Shown: positions 37,001 through 46,700 of the stretch, one piece after another | How the letters are laid out: each line of letters starts with the position of its first letter | How positions within the stretch are numbered: the stretch's first letter is position 1 | From: Crossaster papposus | Lineage: Eukaryota > Echinodermata > Asteroidea > Velatida > Solasteridae | NCBI GenBank assembly: GCA_037893245.1 | Contig: JBAIAA010000673.1 | Coordinates: 434,001 to 498,000 of the forward strand | Direction of reading: 5' to 3' | DNA: 64,000 bases | Made by a program: the position numbers and the translations under genes | The notes under the pieces: model-generated | What the model saw: only the letters and a program-made list of their open reading frames with translations | Told to the model about the DNA's origin: nothing | Database searches by the model: none

Positions 37001-38029
37001 AAAACTTTGCTTTTTCGTGCGCACTCTGTGCGAGGAATTGTGGAGTCGCAATTATACTGGGTGTATTCTCTAATCTCTCAGCTATTACTATCTGGAATTG
37101 CGCTTAATCTTACCTTCAAAATTTTTAGAAATTTGGCCATCTTTTTTTCAGTCGAACTGAGTGCAACGCGCAGTTAAGGCTGGATTATAATCCAATGACC
37201 CGTGACCTCATTTGAGTGTGCAAAGCGTACCTGGAGGGCGCTTCACGAGTTGAGATGCGACGGCTGTTTCGTGTGCAACGGATTTGCCAAGTATATTTAC
37301 TCGTATTTTATGGGCATGGAACGCAATTGTGGGGATGATTATAAATCACAGCGACTGAATGGGGAATTGTCAAAGCAACCCTGTTTATGATAACATTATA
37401 CCTTGTTTGGAGGTTAAATGCAACACAAAACAGCCGTAGCATCTCAACTCGTGAAGCGCCCTCCAGGTACGGTGCGCTTTGCACACTCAAATGACGTCAC
37501 GGGTCATTGGATTATAATCCAGCCTTAACTGCACTCAGTTCGACTGAAAAAAAGATGCCCAAATTTCTCGAAATTTTGAAGGTAAGATTATGCGCAATTC
37601 CAGCTGAGAGATTAGAGAATACACCCAGTATAATTGTGACTCCACAATTCCTCGCACAGAGTGCGCACGAAAAAGCAAAGTTTTCAACCAATTTTAGCGT
37701 GTGCCGATGTGTGACCCTGTATATCGCAGTATACCGGGGGCACACTAGTGGGACTAAACCGGGGTCCCACAACACGATTACCCCATTGACATGCGACGTT
37801 CGTTCCCCCAAGCAATCATCGTTACATGCTGTCGGAAATACACGCTCATTGGTTTGATATGTCGCGTGTGTTGTGACATTTGTAGAGAGGATTTAATTTT
37901 TTTACCTTGGCACCATCTTGCAAAAACATCTACTTTTAGCTGCGATCCCCAGGTCAAACGCACCACATCTTCCAACATACTAGACCCTGATGATGACCCT
38001 TGTTGGTCTGGCTGACTTGTGGACGCCAT
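25035..38029 (-). CDS. MINDY3: MINDY3, ubiquitin carboxyl-terminal hydrolase (12 exons, 447 aa)
   Basis: Exons in transcript order: 38029-37906, 36183-36040, 34900-34705, 33636-33522, 32213-32140, 31182-31103, 30208-30138, 29635-29555, 29002-28857, 28050-27963, 27391-27317, 25184-25035. All junctions are GT-AG, phases agree, and 1344 nt read through to a TAA. The product is two residues longer than human MINDY3 (445 aa, formerly FAM188A/CARP). Seen directly: EGGPCAVIAP with catalytic Cys61, GSETHLTV with catalytic His288, YGHGSQSLINL in the core fold, and an EF-hand-like helix-loop-helix at about 309-335. MINDY enzymes cleave K48-linked ubiquitin chains; MINDY3 acts in the cytosol and nucleus. 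The ATG at 38027-38029 was chosen because it gives the family's length; 17 residues precede Met18. Confidence 0.95.
25240..25356. repeat. 10-bp tandem repeat before the last MINDY3 exon
   Basis: Units ATTACATTGT with a few ACTACATTGT variants. On the sense strand the array ends about 55 bp upstream of the exon 12 acceptor. Confidence 0.9.
25474..25803. mobile_element. TTAA MITE family T1, copy in last MINDY3 intron
   Basis: TTAA at both ends (25470-25473, 25804-25807), with TIR variant AGGTATGATACACCA. Confidence 0.85.
25930..26574. mobile_element. MITE with ATATGTGACCTGTCACCAC ends, MINDY3 last intron
   Basis: Inverted ends of about 35 bp with few mismatches, running through GAGAGTAAAGTC. 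Length 645 bp. The GTGACC terminal word is shared with families at 5619 and 33738. Confidence 0.75.
27430..27515 (-). mobile_element. 3' fragment of the same SINE family
   Basis: (GAGT)n followed by GGGGTTTAACGCCGTGCC and GGCCATATTCA, the reverse complement of the 3' end of the SINE at 49608. Confidence 0.7.
28411..28832. repeat. 15-bp minisatellite in MINDY3 intron 9
   Basis: Nearly 30 units based on TTCAAGGTTCCAGGA with variants (TTCAAGGATTC, TTTAAGG). It starts about 25 bp after the exon 9 donor on the sense strand. Confidence 0.95.
28857..29002 (-). CDS. MINDY3: MINDY3 exon 9 (EF-hand-like segment)
   Basis: It encodes residues 296 to about 344. RLFSMYDTEGSGFITTIM is EF-hand-like, but loop position 12 is Met instead of Glu, so calcium binding is doubtful. 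On the sense strand a long 15-bp minisatellite starts about 25 bp after its GTGAGT donor. Confidence 0.92.
29280..29430. repeat. Repeat shared by two MINDY3 introns
   Basis: The stretch with GATGGATCTTGCTGCACTGG and TGTTGCTGCGTCTGGCAGGG recurs at about 31400-31490 in the same orientation. Origin unknown; a short open frame runs through both. Confidence 0.7.
29555..29635 (-). CDS. MINDY3: MINDY3 exon 8 (catalytic histidine)
   Basis: A symmetric phase-0 exon of 27 codons (residues 269-295). PIWVVGSETHLTVIFS holds His288, equivalent to the catalytic histidine of the human enzyme. Confidence 0.95.
29875..30040 (-). mobile_element. SINE fragment, antisense, MINDY3 intron 7
   Basis: CTCCCGGGTGGAGAGAGGC, CAAGTGTCTTGCCCAAG and GGATTTGAACCCGTG in the same order as the copies at 7060 and 53884. 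Confidence 0.55.
31699..32054. mobile_element. TTAA MITE family T2, copy in MINDY3 intron 5
   Basis: TIRs AGGGATCGTATACA and the complement of AGGGATCGTATACG, with TTAA on both sides. Interior words such as AGAAACGTCACTGCAGTAAC match copies 1 and 3. Confidence 0.85.
32273..32648. mobile_element. TTAA MITE family T1, copy in MINDY3 intron 4
   Basis: TTAA on both sides, TIR AGGTAGTATACACCA. A second copy of the same family begins only about 220 bp away. Confidence 0.85.
32871..33265. mobile_element. TTAA MITE family T1, second copy in MINDY3 intron 4
   Basis: TTAA on both sides. The central region holds a GATCGCCGTCCGGCGAT palindrome, as in the copy at 50418. The right end carries a small duplicated stretch of the terminal words. 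Confidence 0.8.
33738..34661. mobile_element. MITE with GTGACCCGCTCCAG ends, MINDY3 intron 3
   Basis: TIR GTGACCCGCTCCAGAAAAAG, continuing to GACATAAGT, at both ends. The element is unusually long (924 bp) because another element (34103-34605) lies inside it. Confidence 0.75.
34103..34605. mobile_element. Element with telomere-like TTAACCCTAAC ends (nested)
   Basis: It begins with TTTAACCCTAACTACCCC and ends with GGGGGTTAGGGTTAA. The interior is built of recurring words such as TTTGGCAGGTTTGGTACC in both orientations. It is inside the GTGACC-ended MITE. Confidence 0.65.
35106..35515. mobile_element. Element with telomere-like TTAACCCTAAC ends, MINDY3 intron 2
   Basis: It begins TTAACCCTAACTCCC and ends GGTGGTTAGGGTTAA. 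The interior holds many spaced words of the type ATCCTGAATCC and CCATCACAGTCCA in both orientations. Confidence 0.65.
35516..35820. mobile_element. TTAA MITE family T1, copy in MINDY3 intron 2
   Basis: TTAA on both sides. Its left TTAA is the last four bases of the telomere-word element ending at 35515, so it inserted into that element's end. Confidence 0.8.
36040..36183 (-). CDS. MINDY3: MINDY3 exon 2 (catalytic cysteine)
   Basis: It encodes residues 42-90. HEGGPCAVIAPLQAFILK contains the nucleophile Cys61 in the MINDY-family context. The exon ends in phase 1 with a GTGAGT donor. Confidence 0.95.
36448..36550. repeat. Short palindromic element, MINDY3 intron 1
   Basis: Arms AATTATGAAATAAATTCAGG and its complement, extending to GAGTTAAAATAA, enclose about 30 bp. 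Confidence 0.8.
36923..37762. repeat. Large inverted repeat in MINDY3 intron 1
   Basis: The arms, about 36923-37279 and 37420-37762, run for about 345-355 bp at high identity around a 140-bp spacer. The outermost shared words are CCGGGGTCC and AGTCCCACT; the innermost are CGGCTGTTT and TGTGCAAC. A transcript through it would form a long hairpin. It could be a foldback transposon or two head-to-head copies of one element. Confidence 0.92.
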
Positions 38030-38633
38030 TATTTCAGAGGAAAGGCCCAAGGAATGTTACAAAAAGAAGGTTGTGTGGAATAAAAACATGAACAAATGAC
38101 AGTACACTTGAAATGACAGCCACACCGTACTTGTGGTAAAACATACCGCTAGAGGGCGCACTTTTTATTTACAATCATTGATCTCAACTTGGCTCAAACT
38201 CAGTTAAGTTCCGAGCCCAATTATTGTTGTTTAGACTAAAGGCGAGTACTTTCCGAGGACTTTCCGAGTACTTTGTTTACTACTACATATTCAGCTGTTT
38301 ATTGTGAACAAAGCAAGAGAAACATTGACTATAGACAACAAATGAAGTCGGTGTTAGAGACAAAAATATAACTTGGGACTTTAAATGCATAAAGATACTT
38401 TCTAATCAAACTTTTGCGACAGAAGTATGTAATTGAAAAGTACCTGGAAATTACTCGGAAAGCAGTTTTTCGAAATTCTTATTGTCTAAAGTTTTGAATT
38501 TCTTTAGCAAAGTATCAACTGTCCATTGTCTGTATTATGCAGCTTTATCTTTACCAAACTATCTTGATATCTGTACTCGAAAATATACAATGAACACTGC
38601 TGAAAATATAGATCCACTGAACACCGACAAACC

Positions 38634-38876
38634 TGGGGCCAATTTCATAGAGCTGCTAAGCAAAACAATTTGCTGAGCATGACAATTTGTCCTTGGCAAA
38701 AACAAGGTTACAGACCAAATTTTTACCTGATCTTTATTGTTCTGGATTGATAATCAGCTGTTTTCTTGCTTAGCATGAAAAACATGTATAATTTTGGCTA
38801 GTAACCTGTTTTTAATGAGCAAGAGTTTTTGTGCTAAGCAATTTTTTTTGCTTAGCAGCTCTATGAAATTGGGCCC
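38634..38876. mobile_element. MITE family H (TTTCATAGAGCTGCTAAGC ends), copy 1
   Basis: Inverted ends CAATTTCATAGAGCTGCTAAG, with interior words TTGTCCTTGGCAAAAACAAG and TTGATAATCAGCTG. A second copy lies at 24361-24585, and a fragment at about 15715-15835. Confidence 0.75.
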
Positions 38877-38877
38877 A

Positions 38878-39118
38878 GGGCCCAATTTCATGGCTCTGTT
38901 AACCACAGAATTCCTCGCTTACGGTCACCATTTTCCGCTAACCGCGCTAGCAGAAAAATTATTTGCTCACCCGGTAAGCACAGAATCCTTAGTACGCATG
39001 CTCAGAGACCGAAATTCCTCGCTAACGCGTGAAATACGTTTACCGTAAGCACCGAATTTTCTGCTATAGTAAGCAGGGATTTTTCGCTAACGGTAAGCAG
39101 AGCCAAGAAATTGGGCCC
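38878..39118. mobile_element. MITE family G, copy 2
   Basis: Same TIRs and interior as the copy at 6071. It abuts a different MITE (38634-38876) with very similar terminal words; the two share only a GGGCCCA junction. Confidence 0.8.
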
Positions 39119-39119
39119 T

Positions 39120-39510
39120 GATGATCACTGATATTAAACAGCCAAGTCTATTACTGTTTTATTGTTTTAAAATGGAACTATTGTGTCTCAATTAAGAAAA
39201 ACGTAAAGCGTCATACAAATTCAATTTATGCAGACGATTGACCGGAAAAGTTGGTGTGTTTTTTTAGGGTGCTATTCAAATTAATTACTGTGTACTAATC
39301 ATTATAATAAGCCACTGCTTTATACTATTATAGTCGTCCTAAAAATAAGTTGTGCTCTCATCATGAAGCAAGATTTATTTGTGGTGGTCATTTTGCTTGC
39401 GGAATGTTGTGTATAGGTATAGATAACCATGGAGGCATTCCTCCATGGGGGAACTAAGGGGGAGGGGAGTCTCTAGGTTCACATATGAAGCGCGATATGT
39501 GGCAGAGAAA

Positions 39511-39542
<32 letters not shown>

Positions 39543-40612
39543 GTGTTGACCATTGTGTTCCCGGAATCTCAGGAAGTCCTTTTAGGTTTCAAGGGGGGGT
39601 GGGTTAGGTTACAATAGTGTTGAGTGAGTATAAAGTATAGGGATAAGAGGGGGGTACCCCTCTGCCACATATCGTGCTGGGTATATAGGTTCATTATCTT
39701 GCAGGGTGTGTGCCCTGGGTACACTACACCAAATACGCGCCCATAACAAACAACGCAAAATCTGACAAAAACAGCGCCCTCTCGCGACGCGCGCGCTCAG
39801 GAGATCTGGCTGGCATTGTGTTTTTACTGGAAATTAAAGATTGAGACCCTGGGGCAGTTTTCTTTTCAATTTTACAAAGGTAAATTGACCGCATATATTT
39901 GTTGTAACTTTTGGACGAAGTTGCCACTTATCATAATCACTATGTAAATGACAATACTCACTGGACGTTGCGCGCTGTACACGTATATTTACAATTACAC
40001 TAAATTTAAATTAAAGTATCTAAAACAATAAATGTTATAAACATAAAATTTGATATACTGTACAGTATCTTGTATTAAATGAATGCATTTAATCAATAAG
40101 TAAAGGGTACTGCGGTTAGGGTATTTATCTTTACAATTATTGTTATGGGAGTGGTAATAATGGCGTTAAATTGAACAGCCAATGAGCTATCGAGTTTACA
40201 TGGAGATCACTAGTTGCGCCCAGCAGTTAAAGAGACGAGTTGGGCCTTTTGGTCGTAGCTCCCTGCTATATGCATTAATATGATGCGTGCGAATGTTGTA
40301 ACCAAACTCGTCCCACCCTAGTCGTCTACCAGCGTACGTGGCTATAGTCCAAGCATTGAAACAGTACCCACCCTAGAGACAAATTCTAACAAAACATGCA
40401 GTTGGATTTGGAAAGGCTGAGGAAGGTCACGTGCATATTGCTAAAAACTACTCCGTCCACGTGACCGAAGCTTCGGGGTCAGCTTTCTAACAGAGCCACG
40501 TGGAAAACACCAAATTCCTTTGAGACTTTTTTGACTCCGTACCAAGGTTTGCCGCATGCACCAATAACCAAGTTGTTTCGTTGCCGATGTTCACATAATA
40601 TCATATTGTAGT
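39120..40612. other. Intergenic stretch 3' of C1GALT1 copy A
   Basis: Apart from the family P MITE, nothing gene-like is seen. From about 40500 the sequence matches the 3' flank of copy B (about 50940-51075), marking the 3' side of the duplicated block. Confidence 0.6.
39481..39687. mobile_element. MITE family P, copy 4
   Basis: Same orientation as copy 1, with a C tract of about 26 bases. It lies between the MINDY3 promoter and the 3' end of C1GALT1 copy A. Confidence 0.8.
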
Positions 40613-40768
40613 TCATATGGGCAGTGTACGGTTGTCTCCGATATTGTAGACGTGTCGCCGGTCGTCGTTGGCCGAGCGTAGATGGTAGACTGCGAAGTCC
40701 AAGAGATGCATGTCATCGGGAACGACGTAGTGACACGAGATGAGGTAGTCGGAGCAACACTCCGGGCC
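40613..40768 (-). CDS. C1GALT1: C1GALT1-like copy A, exon 3 (C-terminus)
   Basis: It encodes GPECCSDYLISCHYV and the end of the protein, stopping at TGA (40613-40615). The paired cysteines before Ser-Asp are typical of C1GALT1. A GC-rich poly-purine/pyrimidine tract (about 40826-40868) lies just before the acceptor on the sense strand. Confidence 0.93.
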   Translation of the reverse strand, partial: GPECCSDYLISCHYVVPDDMHLLDFAVYHLRSANDDRRHVYNIGDNRTLPI

Positions 40769-43700
40769 CTTAAAGATAGAGCACAGGAAGAGTTAGTGCT
40801 AGTGCCGCCAGTACTGCTGTTATTGCGGTGGTGGAGGGGGTGGGGTGGGGGAGGGGGAGGGGGAGGGGGTAGTCCTGGGTACATAAAACAACCGCAGTAT
40901 ACTCATAGATGTTTATCCTTCAGACCCTTGTCCGTCAGCAGCCTCGCCAGTGTCGCCGCTATGATCGATGTATGATGGGAAAACGCGCATACTCATTCGC
41001 GCGATCTTGATGTCCGCGATTATTTTGCGCAACGTTGGTTAATTTTAAGCATTTGCTCAACTGTTGTGAATTACGTTTTCCCGCAGTTCACACTAAAAAA
41101 ACGCAGTTACCTATCTTTTTTTATTTAACATCTCTTACCCGTACTTACTTAACGTTGGGCCCAAAAAACTTATACAACAGACGATTTTTAACATATTGTT
41201 CAAAATATTGCTCAACAACTAATAAAAGCAATTCAACCAACAAATGTGGTTTCTTACACGTCCGCAAAAGACGAACAATTTTCGGGTGTATCATGGTGCC
41301 ATGGCAGCCGAAAAGTCTTCGCCTTTTGCGGACGTGTAAGAAACCACATTCGTGCAATGCCGTGTGCAATTTATGGGAAACACACAGCGTGTATATCGTA
41401 AGCTACATTAAATGAAAACGACTCAGCACGCATTATGTGGGGGCGAGTAGCTATTTCAGCTATGCTTGGAATGTCCTCGGAATTTTACGGGTTCACGCGA
41501 CCCTTGCGTCAAGACCGAGCTGTGAAACAAATCTCGTGATAATCAAGGGCGCCCTCAATAAACCCGTTTTCGGAGTACATGTATTGATGATTGATGCACT
41601 GCATAGACGGACGGCGCGCCCGGAACAAATGAACAACTCGGTCTTGGAGCAAGACCAGTATAAATATTACATTTGTAATCACCTCGGCTATGCCGTACTT
41701 CTTGTATCTGTTGTACCATTCCGGTAAGTGATTATTTACGAATTCTCCGAGGTACAGAGGAAGGAAGCGAGACCTGTTGAGTGCATCCCTGGAGTCTCCA
41801 GCCACCACGCCCAAGGATTGCATGCAATTTCCCATTCCAATGTCCTCCGCTAGGTATTTCGTTTTGCACTGGTTGACTGTGCCGCCCTGGGCGAACCGTC
41901 GCAGGGCTTCCTTGCTCAGCACGTAGCCCGCCCCGCCGCTCATGTACCCTTGTTTGACGTACGTGGCGAAGTTGTGCCCGTAGTACAGCGGGGCGCTGCT
42001 GTTCTTATCTCGGAGAAAATAGCGCAGGTTCTCCACGATGACGTACGTGTCGTCGTCGGCCTTCATGAACCAATCGGCGTCCTGGTAATGATGGCGGTAG
42101 ACGTACCTGAAGGCGGCCTGGGTCTTCTTCCACAGGTTCTCCCGACCTTCAGACACGTTCAGACCGACGGCCGGGAACTCCGGGTCGGCTTTGGAGCTCA
42201 TGTAGAGGGTGACGTCACAGCGTGGGCCCCACGTGCTTTTCACGTGTTTCGCCTTACTGCGTAACGTCAACGGTGAAGTCATGACCCAGCAGAGCACTCG
42301 GACTTTGGCAAGTTTTTTGGAGTCAGTTGATGGCGCTAACGCCAAAGACCCTTTAAGAAAAAGGGAAAAAAACAAATTGTTCAAAAAAATGCTTAGGGAA
42401 ACCTAAAACTCTCCGATCCTTTTAATATCTGCAACGTTTAAGGTGGAACAACTTTACATTATTTTCTCACTGGCAAATCGTGCAAGTAGTATGACCTCTG
42501 TGCGTGACCAATAGAGGGCGTAATTTGCCTAGCAACGGTGCGTTTCCTTGGTAGTGGTACATTGTAGGACATGCACTCGCTGTTTCATGCACACTTTGCG
42601 TACACCGTGTGGATCAATGTACTAACTTAACAGGGTGCCAGGGACTATTTTTGCCTCGACGGATAATAATTTTGTATTTATATGCAAAGCATCATGTCAA
42701 CGTTGTGTCCATCAATTCTTTTGTTCTGCCTACTACCATAAGCGAAAAATCTAGCATCTTATCGCTCATTATACATGTACATGAAGACGTCATTCATCCA
42801 ATCAGCGCGCTCATAGAAAATGTCATCACGCGCGCGCTACAGATTACTCCAGTCATGCAGTGTGTGTGCACAAACAACCGCACTCGACCTCCGGTCATTT
42901 TTGTTGTCGCTGATTGGTTGTGTCGTACCATGTGACATGATCGTGAATATATATAAAATATACAATATTTGGAATTACATCGGACTGTGACAGGTGAATT
43001 GCGCCTTTTCTTGTTGTTCACGCATAGGGTTTGTTGCCCAAGGCCGGTTTTGTCACAGTTTACACGTGTAGTCGCACCTAATCAATTATCGCAGCATGCG
43101 ATTTTTTTCCGTACCACTAACGCGTCAGATTTGACGTTTCATTGGAATGGGGCGACTTGAATGGAGACCAAAGCGCGCGCTTTAATTTTGAATCGATTTT
43201 GATACGCGCGGAACGTAAGACCAACGACGTTGACAGCCATAATTCACCAAAATAAACGGATACAGTCCCTAGTTAATTGTATACAGTCCCTAGTTTTTCG
43301 TATACACGACTTGTATACCTTTTTCTATTAACCACAATTATTGGTTAATAATCTCATCTAGATGGGGTCTTATAGAAAAAGGTATAAAAGTCTCTGACCA
43401 AGTCGTTCTGCGGAATAACATTAGCCGATCTGACGCGTTAGTGGTACGGAAAAAAATCGCGACCGGTAGCTAGCACCGATTTAAAGCCATTAGTTGGATC
43501 ACCTCTGCGCGCGCGTGCGCAGTGATCGTTTTCTATTTTTAAAGATGTAATGATTGTTCACATTTTCTTTTCGTGCAGGTTGATAGTTGATAGGACGCAT
43601 GATTAGTACAGTACCGGAATTAGAAATGTGTAGAAAACCTTCAAACATGGAAGCGGCAACGTTAATAAACCCGACAAAAAAACCAGGTAGATACGGCTAC

Positions 43701-46700
43701 AACTTGCGTATATAGCATGTGGGAAAAACGCAGCGGAGCCAGAATTAATTCATTAACTTAGAGAACATCCAGAGAAAAAAAATTGCAAAAAAAGTTACTA
43801 AAATATGGGGAATAAATAATCAAATAATTTAGTCCATAGAGATATGGCATGTAGCAAAATGTCACACAACCTCATGGAATAACCCAAATTATAAATCGAA
43901 ATTCCGGTGTGAAAAAAATGGACCCGATTATACTAATATGCCTATATATTTCCAACACCTGACACCTGACTCGTGAAACTGGAATTAAGAGCCGAGTCGC
44001 CGACACTGAGCCGGCGTTTTACAAAACGCTCTAGATTCGTATACGCGCCGGGGGCTGTAGCTAGCTAGGCGTGCGTAAGACTTCATCGAACCTGTTTTGA
44101 ATGGGAAGATCAAGTTACCCTTAAAAAACATTCCCTGAAAATGTAATCGCCGTTTTAATTGCTTTTCACACTCTACGTCTGTGAAGCCTAGCGATACGTG
44201 ACGGGAACTATTGAGTATATGAACCCGAATCATGATACACGACTGCAATGCAACGGATACCGCCCTGGATTTGTTATGCGCGGAAATTGCATAATATTAT
44301 TGTTGGAGAATGACTAAAGAAAAAGCGAGGGTACCAGTTACCACTACACATCCACATCTGGCGTGGTTAATTTTTTTCGTAAATGTGCAGCTATTCATAA
44401 ACTATGACGTCTGAAAACAATACAGTGTTTTGCGGCTCGTTGACCACGTTCAAGGGCATTTAAATCAACCTCGTTCTCATACTGCCGAGCAGTACGCTGT
44501 CACTCTCTCACCCCGCAGACAAGTTGAGCTGACTTTTGACGATGTCCCCTTAACGTCACGTGTTTGCATCTGTATTCAAATGTGCCCGGCAGTATGCGCA
44601 CACATCGTATTTTACATAAAATTTGCTTAAAGAGTGACGTCGCAGGTCAGATCGCCTTTGAATTATGTGACCTCTGATGTCTTCTCTTGACCAAATTTAT
44701 GTAAGACATGATGCGTGCGCATACTGCCGGTCACATTTTTAATACAGAAAATCATAGCAGAAAATCATTTCATGACGTGAACGTGAACGTGCACAAAATC
44801 GGCTGTTACGATGTCACGATTCTACTTAACAATTAGCGGAAACGTTGTGCTAACTATAGCAGGAGAATGTGCTAACTTTAAGCGCTATTCCACGACATTT
44901 CGTGCTTGCGTTTGCGCGTGCAAGGAGATTGTATTGGTACGTCACGGATTTAAGCATATTTCCGGGAGGTTTGTATATTTTATAGCAAATAATGTTACCC
45001 CGAGGCCAAAACCATAACGAAACGTGTATGGTGCATACATGATCGACCCACATGAATTTTGATTTTTAATCGTGGGCGAGCCATGTTTTAATTTCAAATT
45101 GGAAGATAGGGTGTGACATGTTCACTACATGACTCGCATCAAAATGTGTCGGGCGGCCATTAAAAATAAATTTAAAAGGGCCTTTTTTTTTTTTTTTTTT
45201 TTAAAGGCCGGACGGTAAACATTTTATTATTTTATTTGGCCTAACCTGTTGTGAGGTCATTTAGGTCATTCTACATGTCGCTATCAGTTTTGATATGCAT
45301 GTTAAACGCTGGGAAACACCATTTGCAGATATCGAAAACAAATTAATACGGAATTTAATAATACAATAAATATTGCAACATGCTGAGCCGCGGTGTCTTT
45401 GTTACATCCAAGTTTACAATTGGCCATCAAATACCCAATTTCTTAGGAAACCAATGTTTGAATGGTACAACATTTGCCCAAACCCGTCCAACGTTCAAGA
45501 CCAACATTAGGAATATTCAAATAATTTGGTTGATAGATGGCGTGTAACTATTAATTTACACCAAAATATCACACTTTTTGTTTTACCCTCATGTAATTAA
45601 TGATTATATTAAAAAGCAGCCTTTTGGCACAATGTGACCAGCTCCCACGAAAATGGCGTAAAGTCGCGCTATGCTATAATGAGGTTTGATTGAAAATAGC
45701 CGATTTGACAGTGGGGAATCGTTTTTCGGGTTTTGGCATGATACAATTCCCACATATGTTTTCTTATGAACTACCAAGTATTGTGTTTATTGGGAAGGGG
45801 CGTAATCATACAAGCAGCTTACTTTTTTTAAATTATTAGAACGATTCTCGGTCACGTGGGAAGGACGTTACGATGAAGGACGTGTAACGCTGGGTTATGT
45901 GGATTTTTTTCTGTCAGACTATCAGAGAATAGCAATGAGAAACGTGTTTATTGTGAAAGGGTGTAATCATACATGCAGCTTACGTTTTTGGTTTTAATTA
46001 TTAGAACGATTCTCGGTCACATGGGAAGAACATTAAATTGAAGGACGTGTAACGTCAATATTATAATTGTTAAATACCCTACCCAATAAATTATATATCA
46101 TTTTAAAGCTAAGAATTTAAGGAATCTGAAAATACCAATATCTCAAAATATCAAAATGTCAACTTTACTCTGGAATCGTGGGTGCAGGTTACATTATTTT
46201 AAAAACATAAGGCTTCGTGTAGCTGTACAATCGTATCACCGGTATACGGGTTTAGAAATGGAGCATAATTTCATTGCTAGCCATTGTACATGCGTGTATT
46301 TGTTTTCATTTTGTGTGAAAATAAAAGAAACAACATGAATTTGAAAGTGTGTTTTGGAGGCCGATTTGTTGGTTTTCTTGTTTGCTTTTAATATTGTATT
46401 TATTCGTTTTCTGTTTCAACAATTGATCTATTATTAGTATCAGGATATATAATATCGCATCGCGACCCATGTATCGTGATACGCACACCCTAAAAACAGA
46501 TTGGTTAACAAAAATAACTAATTAATTGGTATTATGTGTCCAACCAATATATTGATAAATTTTGACCCAAATATTGGTTATTTTGACCAATATTTTGGTT
46601 AAAATATCATTGGTTGGACCTATCTACCAATCAGTTGGTTAATTTAACCAATCTGTGTTAGGGTGTATCGTATTGGAAACAGGTGGTATCGTTACACCCA

